NCBI RefSeq assembly: GCF_016907545.1
Contig: NZ_JAFBCD010000001.1
Location: 1,488,001 to 1,552,000 of the forward strand
Direction of reading: 5' to 3'
Origin: Paenarthrobacter ilicis
Lineage (GTDB): Bacteria > Actinomycetota > Actinomycetes > Actinomycetales > Micrococcaceae
DNA length: 64,000 bases
The number at the start of each line of letters is the position of its first letter. Position 1 is the first letter of the stretch. This document shows, piece by piece, positions 61,301-64,000 of this stretch. The translations under genes and the position numbers were made by a program. A model generated the notes under the pieces. That model did no database searches and had not been told where the DNA came from. It saw nothing but the letters and a program-made list of their open reading frames with translations.

Positions 61301-62334
61301 GGCACGCCGTCGGAATCAACCACCGCCAGGTCCCACCCGTCCAGGGGCAGGCCGATCCTGACGGGACCCGGGCCGCCCAATGGGGCAGCGCAGGCCACCA
61401 CCGTTGCTTCGGTGGGACCGTAGGTGTTCCACACTTCGCGTCCGTCAACGGCCAGGCGCTCAGCCAGTTCGGGTGGGCAGGCTTCACCGCCGAAGATCAG
61501 GAGGCGGACGTTCTCAAGGGCCTCTGCAGGCCACAGCGCTGCAAGGGTGGGAACGGTGGAAACCACGGTGATGCCGTGGTTGATGAGCCAGGGACCCAGG
61601 TCCATCCCGGTCCGGACCAGCGCCCGCGGTGCGGGAACCAGGCAGGCACCGTGCCGCCAAGCGAGCCACATCTCCTCGCAGGAGGCATCAAAAGCCACCG
61701 AGAGGCCCGCCAGCACGCGGTCCTGTGGGCCGATCGGTTCGGCTTGGAGGAAGATCCGGGCTTCGGCGTCAACGAAGGCAGCGGAGGACCGGTGTTTGAC
61801 GGCTACACCCTTGGGTGTTCCCGTGGAGCCGGAAGTGAAGATGATCCAGGAATCGTCCTCCAGGCCGGGGGATTCAGGGGAAACGGACGGCCGGAGGGAG
61901 CCAGTGGTCTGGATGGCCAGGCCGGCGCCGATGACCGCTGCCACCTTGGCTTCACCGAAGACCAGCCGCGCCCGCTCCTCGGGGTCGTCGGCATCCACCG
62001 GAACGTAGGCGGCACCCGCGGCAAGGATACCGAGGATCGCAACATAGAGGTGGTTTGTCCCTGACGGTATCCGGACTCCGATTTTGTCCCCATGGCCCAG
62101 GCCGGACTCATTGAGCCGGAGCGCAAACGAGCGCACAGCTGTGAGCAGTTCGGTGTAACTCAGGGATTTCTGGCCATCGTCCAGGGCCGAAGCCTCCGGG
62201 TAGGACTCCGCCGTGTCCATCAGGATGTCCAAGAGCGTTCGCTCTGCGGGTGCTGCGTCGCCGCCGGGCAGCTGGGGGCGGTATGTGGTCAGGGCAGGCG
62301 TCGGCCCGGCCCCCACGGGATGTTCTGTGCTCAC
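58366..62334 (-). CDS. Pls/PosA-family NRPS-like enzyme (A-T-membrane-left-handed beta-helix)
   Basis: A 1322-residue membrane synthetase-like protein. An adenylation domain (about 20-500) has A3 IIFTSGSTGTPKGVA, A5 NTYGPTEATV, A7 YRSGDLV and A10 KTSGKVDRHALP. A carrier domain (about 525-600) has the attachment Ser in FFAYGGGSLAAAQ. The rest has several membrane segments and repeated hexapeptide-type left-handed beta-helix blocks. No condensation domain is seen. This matches Pls/PosA proteins related to poly-lysine synthetase. GTG 62334 has GAAAGG upstream inside a small hairpin. Product unknown. Confidence 0.87.
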   Translation of the reverse strand: MSTEHPVGAGPTPALTTYRPQLPGGDAAPAERTLLDILMDTAESYPEASALDDGQKSLSYTELLTAVRSFALRLNESGLGHGDKIGVRIPSGTNHLYVAILGILAAGAAYVPVDADDPEERARLVFGEAKVAAVIGAGLAIQTTGSLRPSVSPESPGLEDDSWIIFTSGSTGTPKGVAVKHRSSAAFVDAEARIFLQAEPIGPQDRVLAGLSVAFDASCEEMWLAWRHGACLVPAPRALVRTGMDLGPWLINHGITVVSTVPTLAALWPAEALENVRLLIFGGEACPPELAERLAVDGREVWNTYGPTEATVVACAAPLGGPGPVRIGLPLDGWDLAVVDSDGVPVAEGGIGELIIGGVGLARYLDPAKDAEKYAPMATLGWDRAYRSGDLVRFEAEGLVFMGRADEQVKLGGRRIELGEIDAALQSLPGVAGAAAAVQTTAAGNQILVGYLAPADSAGLDGTGLDLEEARRRLGESLPAALIPLLTTVESLPTKTSGKVDRHALPWPLAGGSAKETDGAPLNVADDARWIVDQWEAVLGSPVSSLDADFFAYGGGSLAAAQLVSALRVRYPTITVADIYATPRIGALIEAARLSLPEGVLPGPAAERTVRPTALKSRVFQVLMGVPLHILVGMRWLTYLMAANNLLAALAGFSAAPVISWWWVAASWLIFVSPLGRMAISVLAARMLLGRITPGTYPRSGKTHLRLWLAEQIQDLSGAIGLASAPFVPYYARALGARIGRDVHLHSLPPVTGLLSLGSGANIEPEVDLSGWWVDGDSVHIGAIHVGAGAIVGARSTLMPGATIGAGAHVEAGSAVLGKVKSGHMVAGSPAERRGKAKHDWPESVPQRTMVDRLWLWAFASASGLLGLIPFASAAVAALVVLAFIRGHDSLGSAAPQIAMAVPLAALVWFFGNLVLILVVARLLGLGLKEGYYRVRSRVGWQVWATERLLDMARDLLFPVYASLFTPVWLRLLGAKVGKNVEASTVLLVPKMTTIGDGAFLADDTMVASYELGGGWMKIAPAKIGKRSFLGNSGMTAAGRNVPKNSLVAVLSATPAKAKSGTSWLGSPPVRLRRTAVDADQSRTFRPPLKLKVARALWELCRLVPVVLTVSIAVGVMLVLDAVAHGWGYWAAALLGGVVMLGAGAVAALSSVIAKWVLVGTIKAGEHPLWSSFIWRNEVVDTFIEMVSAPWFARSAAGTPALVWWLRGLGAKIGRGTWCESYWLPEADLVTLGENSTVNRGCVVQTHLFHDRVMSLDTVTLGNGATMGPHGVILPAATIADGGTVGPASLVMRGETVPAGTYWMGNPVSPWAGPSAQAPRLK

Positions 62335-62340
62335 GGCATT

Positions 62341-62358
62341 ACCTTTCCGGAGAAAGGT
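62341..62358 (-). promoter_or_regulatory. hairpin over the ribosome site of the Pls/PosA-like gene
   Basis: ACCTTTC (62341-62347) and GAAAGGT (62352-62358) form a 7-bp stem around a 4-base loop, 7 bases before the GTG start. On the minus-strand transcript the GAAAGGT arm contains the ribosome-binding sequence, so folding would hide it. The rest of the 118-base gap to the upstream gene shows nothing clear. Confidence 0.4.
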
Positions 62359-62452
62359 GAACAAAAGGTGTCGGATTGTGCGTGTCCGTCACATGGTGTT
62401 GCGGGGCCGTTTGTGTGCTGGACATCTTGTGGTGCGGTCCGGGCGTTTTCAT

Positions 62453-63418
62453 CTAGGGAACCAGAAGGACTTTGCCGGTGGTGCGGCGTCCTTCCAGGTC
62501 ACGGTGTGCCTGTGCCGCTTCCGCAAGCGGATACGTTGCTCCGACCCGGACCGAGAGGGTTCCCTTGGCGGCAGCATCAAAGATCTCAGCTGACCGCCAC
62601 CTGCGCTCGTGGGAGTTCTGAACGAAGTGGGCCATGGTGGGCCTGGTCAGGGACAGCGATCCGGCCGCGTTCAGTCGCTGTGGATCAAACGGCGGCACGG
62701 GACCTGAAGCGGCTCCGAAGAGAACCAGTGATCCCCTGATCCGCAGGCTTCTGAGGGAATCGTCGAACGTGTCCTTGCCAACGCCGTCGTACACCACGTT
62801 GACGCCGTCGCCGTCCGTCAGTTCACGTACCTTGTCCGCGAAGCCCTCATAGCGGAGCACCTCATCGGCGCCGGCCTGGGTGGACAGGGCCGCCTTTTCG
62901 TCCGAGGACACCGTGGTGATCACACGGGCACCCCGGGCCTTGAGCAGTTGCGTCAGCAACAGACCCACACCGCCGGCTCCGGCGTGCAGCAACACAGTGT
63001 GCCCGGGCTCCACGCGGAACGATGAATTCATCAGGTAGTGCGCAGTGATGCCTTGCAGCGGAAGTGCAGCGGCGGTTTTGTCGTCGACGCCGGCGGGTAC
63101 GGGAAGTGCCTTGGCGGAGTCCACCACGGCGTACTCCGCGTAGGTCCGGACGCCTTCGGCCGTGGCAACGCGATCCCCTACGGAAAATTCTTCAACGCCT
63201 TCACCGATGGCTTCGATGGTTCCCGCCGCTTCGGCGCCGGGGGTGAAGGGGTAATCGACGGCATAGATGCCGCTTCGCTGGTAGGTCTCGATGAAGTTGA
63301 CGCCCGCGGCGGCAACCTTGATGAGCAATTGGCCGGGCCCAGGCTGCGGCGGCTCCACCGATGAGTACTCCAGGACCTCGGGTCCGCCTGGCTGCCGGGC
63401 AACTATTGCGTTGGTCAT
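62453..63418 (-). CDS. quinone oxidoreductase (zinc-independent MDR family)
   Basis: A 321-residue NADPH-dependent quinone or enone reductase. The GroES-like N domain has GVNFIETYQRSGIY, and the nucleotide-binding domain has HAGAGGVGLLLTQLLKARGA. The structural-zinc cysteines are absent, as in QOR1-type enzymes. The GAGGAG ribosome site lies about 7 bases before the ATG. Located upstream of, and codirectional with, the Pls/PosA-like gene; a functional link is not evident. Confidence 0.9.
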   Translation of the reverse strand: MTNAIVARQPGGPEVLEYSSVEPPQPGPGQLLIKVAAAGVNFIETYQRSGIYAVDYPFTPGAEAAGTIEAIGEGVEEFSVGDRVATAEGVRTYAEYAVVDSAKALPVPAGVDDKTAAALPLQGITAHYLMNSSFRVEPGHTVLLHAGAGGVGLLLTQLLKARGARVITTVSSDEKAALSTQAGADEVLRYEGFADKVRELTDGDGVNVVYDGVGKDTFDDSLRSLRIRGSLVLFGAASGPVPPFDPQRLNAAGSLSLTRPTMAHFVQNSHERRWRSAEIFDAAAKGTLSVRVGATYPLAEAAQAHRDLEGRRTTGKVLLVP

Positions 63419-63503
63419 GCTGGCTCCTCACTCCGGGGCGGTCCTTCCGGCGCCCGGTTCCAGAACCTATCCTAGGGACGTTGGAGGCTCCCGTGTAGAA
63501 CGT

Positions 63504-64000
63504 TCAGCGGCGTCCGTGAGTCGACGCGACAGGGCATTCGAAGCCGCGGCCTGCTGCCAAGCCCACCTCGTTGAGGTAGCTGACCACGATCCCGTAGGAC
63601 TGCATCAGTGTTGTTTCCGTGTACGGAATCGAGTGCTTGGCGCAGAATCCGCGCACGATCTTGGTGGCCTTATGCAAGTGGGGCCGGGCCATATCCGGGA
63701 ACAAGTGGTGCTCAACCTGGCGGTTGAGTCCACCCAGGAGGAAGTCCATGAAGATACCCCCGGAGATGTTGCGCGAGGTGCGGATCTGCCGGTTGAGGAA
63801 GTCCACGCGGCTGTCCTTGGGGAGGACGGGCATGCCCTTGTGGTTGGGTGCAAAGGAGGCGCCCATGTAGAACCCGTAGACCACAATCTGCACCCCAAGG
63901 AAGGCGAATGCCATGCCGAGGGGAAGGAAAGTGAAGGCGAGTACTGGAAGGGCAGCAAGCCGTACCAAGAGAATGGGCGTCTCGACCCACCGGTGATGCA
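63504..64000 (-). CDS. membrane fatty-acid desaturase, C-terminal part (runs off the window)
   Basis: About 165 residues of a di-iron acyl-lipid/acyl-CoA desaturase. Visible are a hydrophobic stretch (LAFTFLPLGMAFAFLGVQIV) and the third His box GLNRQVEHHLFPDM. The RTSRNISGG segment is typical of actinobacterial DesA-like enzymes. The frame stays open to the window edge (HHRWVETPILL), so the N-terminal part with the first two His boxes lies beyond 64000. Regiospecificity is unknown. Confidence 0.88.
   Translation of the reverse strand, partial: HHRWVETPILLVRLAALPVLAFTFLPLGMAFAFLGVQIVVYGFYMGASFAPNHKGMPVLPKDSRVDFLNRQIRTSRNISGGIFMDFLLGGLNRQVEHHLFPDMARPHLHKATKIVRGFCAKHSIPYTETTLMQSYGIVVSYLNEVGLAAGRGFECPVASTHGRR

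Noticed and set aside
60649..62064. 471-codon frame antisense to the Pls/PosA-like gene
   Set aside because: Opposite strand of a clear adenylation domain; no independent start signal or recognisable motif.

Overview
The window is high-GC, densely packed chromosomal DNA from an actinobacterium. Gene order and protein sequences point to Micrococcaceae of the Arthrobacter/Paenarthrobacter type: pnp-M16 peptidase, dapA-rnj-ftsK-pgsA-cinA-clgR, DUF3046-recA-recX-miaB-miaA-dapF, hflX-dinG/lexA, hisC-B-H-A, infC-rpmI-rplT and pheST. The genus is inferred, because no 16S rRNA gene is present. I found no prophage, insertion sequence, CRISPR array, rRNA or tRNA.

Layout. 1-3915: RNA decay (pnp) and an M16 protease. 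3929-11718: a molybdenum-cofactor block with moaD and moaA on the minus strand, divergent from a two-component system translationally coupled to a membrane sulfite-oxidase-type enzyme, followed by moeA-moaC-mogA-moaE. 11770-15717: dapB, a small TPR-like membrane protein, an acyltransferase-like membrane protein, an SGNH hydrolase and a broken DUF222 gene that still carries an SOS promoter. 15808-29397: dapA, RNase J, FtsK, PgsA, CinA, ClgR, MarR, DUF3046, RecA, RecX, MiaB, MiaA and DapF. 29378-35630: a methyltransferase, HflX with a long leader, a DinG-like helicase, and LexA divergent from a LysM protein. 35705-41418: histidine genes, a small membrane protein, SseB and an MFS carrier. 41515-46361: DUF1844, infC (ATT start), L35, an L20 with an extra C-terminal domain, an rRNA methyltransferase and a cation exporter. 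46390-51369: a second MFS carrier, a Nudix hydrolase, an SOS-linked radical SAM protein, a SIMPL protein, a small HExxH protein and an LppM-like lipoprotein. 51490-55097: pheST. 55281-64000: a secreted V8-like protease under a large palindrome, a phosphopantetheinyl transferase, an M1 aminopeptidase, a Pls/PosA-type NRPS-like enzyme, a quinone reductase and a desaturase cut by the window edge.

Two regulatory patterns run through the window. First, many genes have a TANNNT -10 box only 6-8 bases before the start codon, the arrangement expected of leaderless mRNAs. This fixes several start codons (response regulator, ftsK, hisC, Nudix, the DUF222 fragment). Second, LexA-type boxes (CGAAC-N4-GTTCG) lie upstream of recA, lexA/LysM, the radical SAM gene and the DUF222 fragment. 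recA also has a second promoter matching the RecA-NDp/PafBC pattern.

The items most worth following up are the 17-bp perfect palindrome on the protease promoter, the L20 and IF-3 C-terminal extensions, the 500-base structured region before hflX, the SOS control of the radical SAM protein, an 11-base A-rich word repeated in SOS promoters, and three small genes (38243, 49969, 56241).
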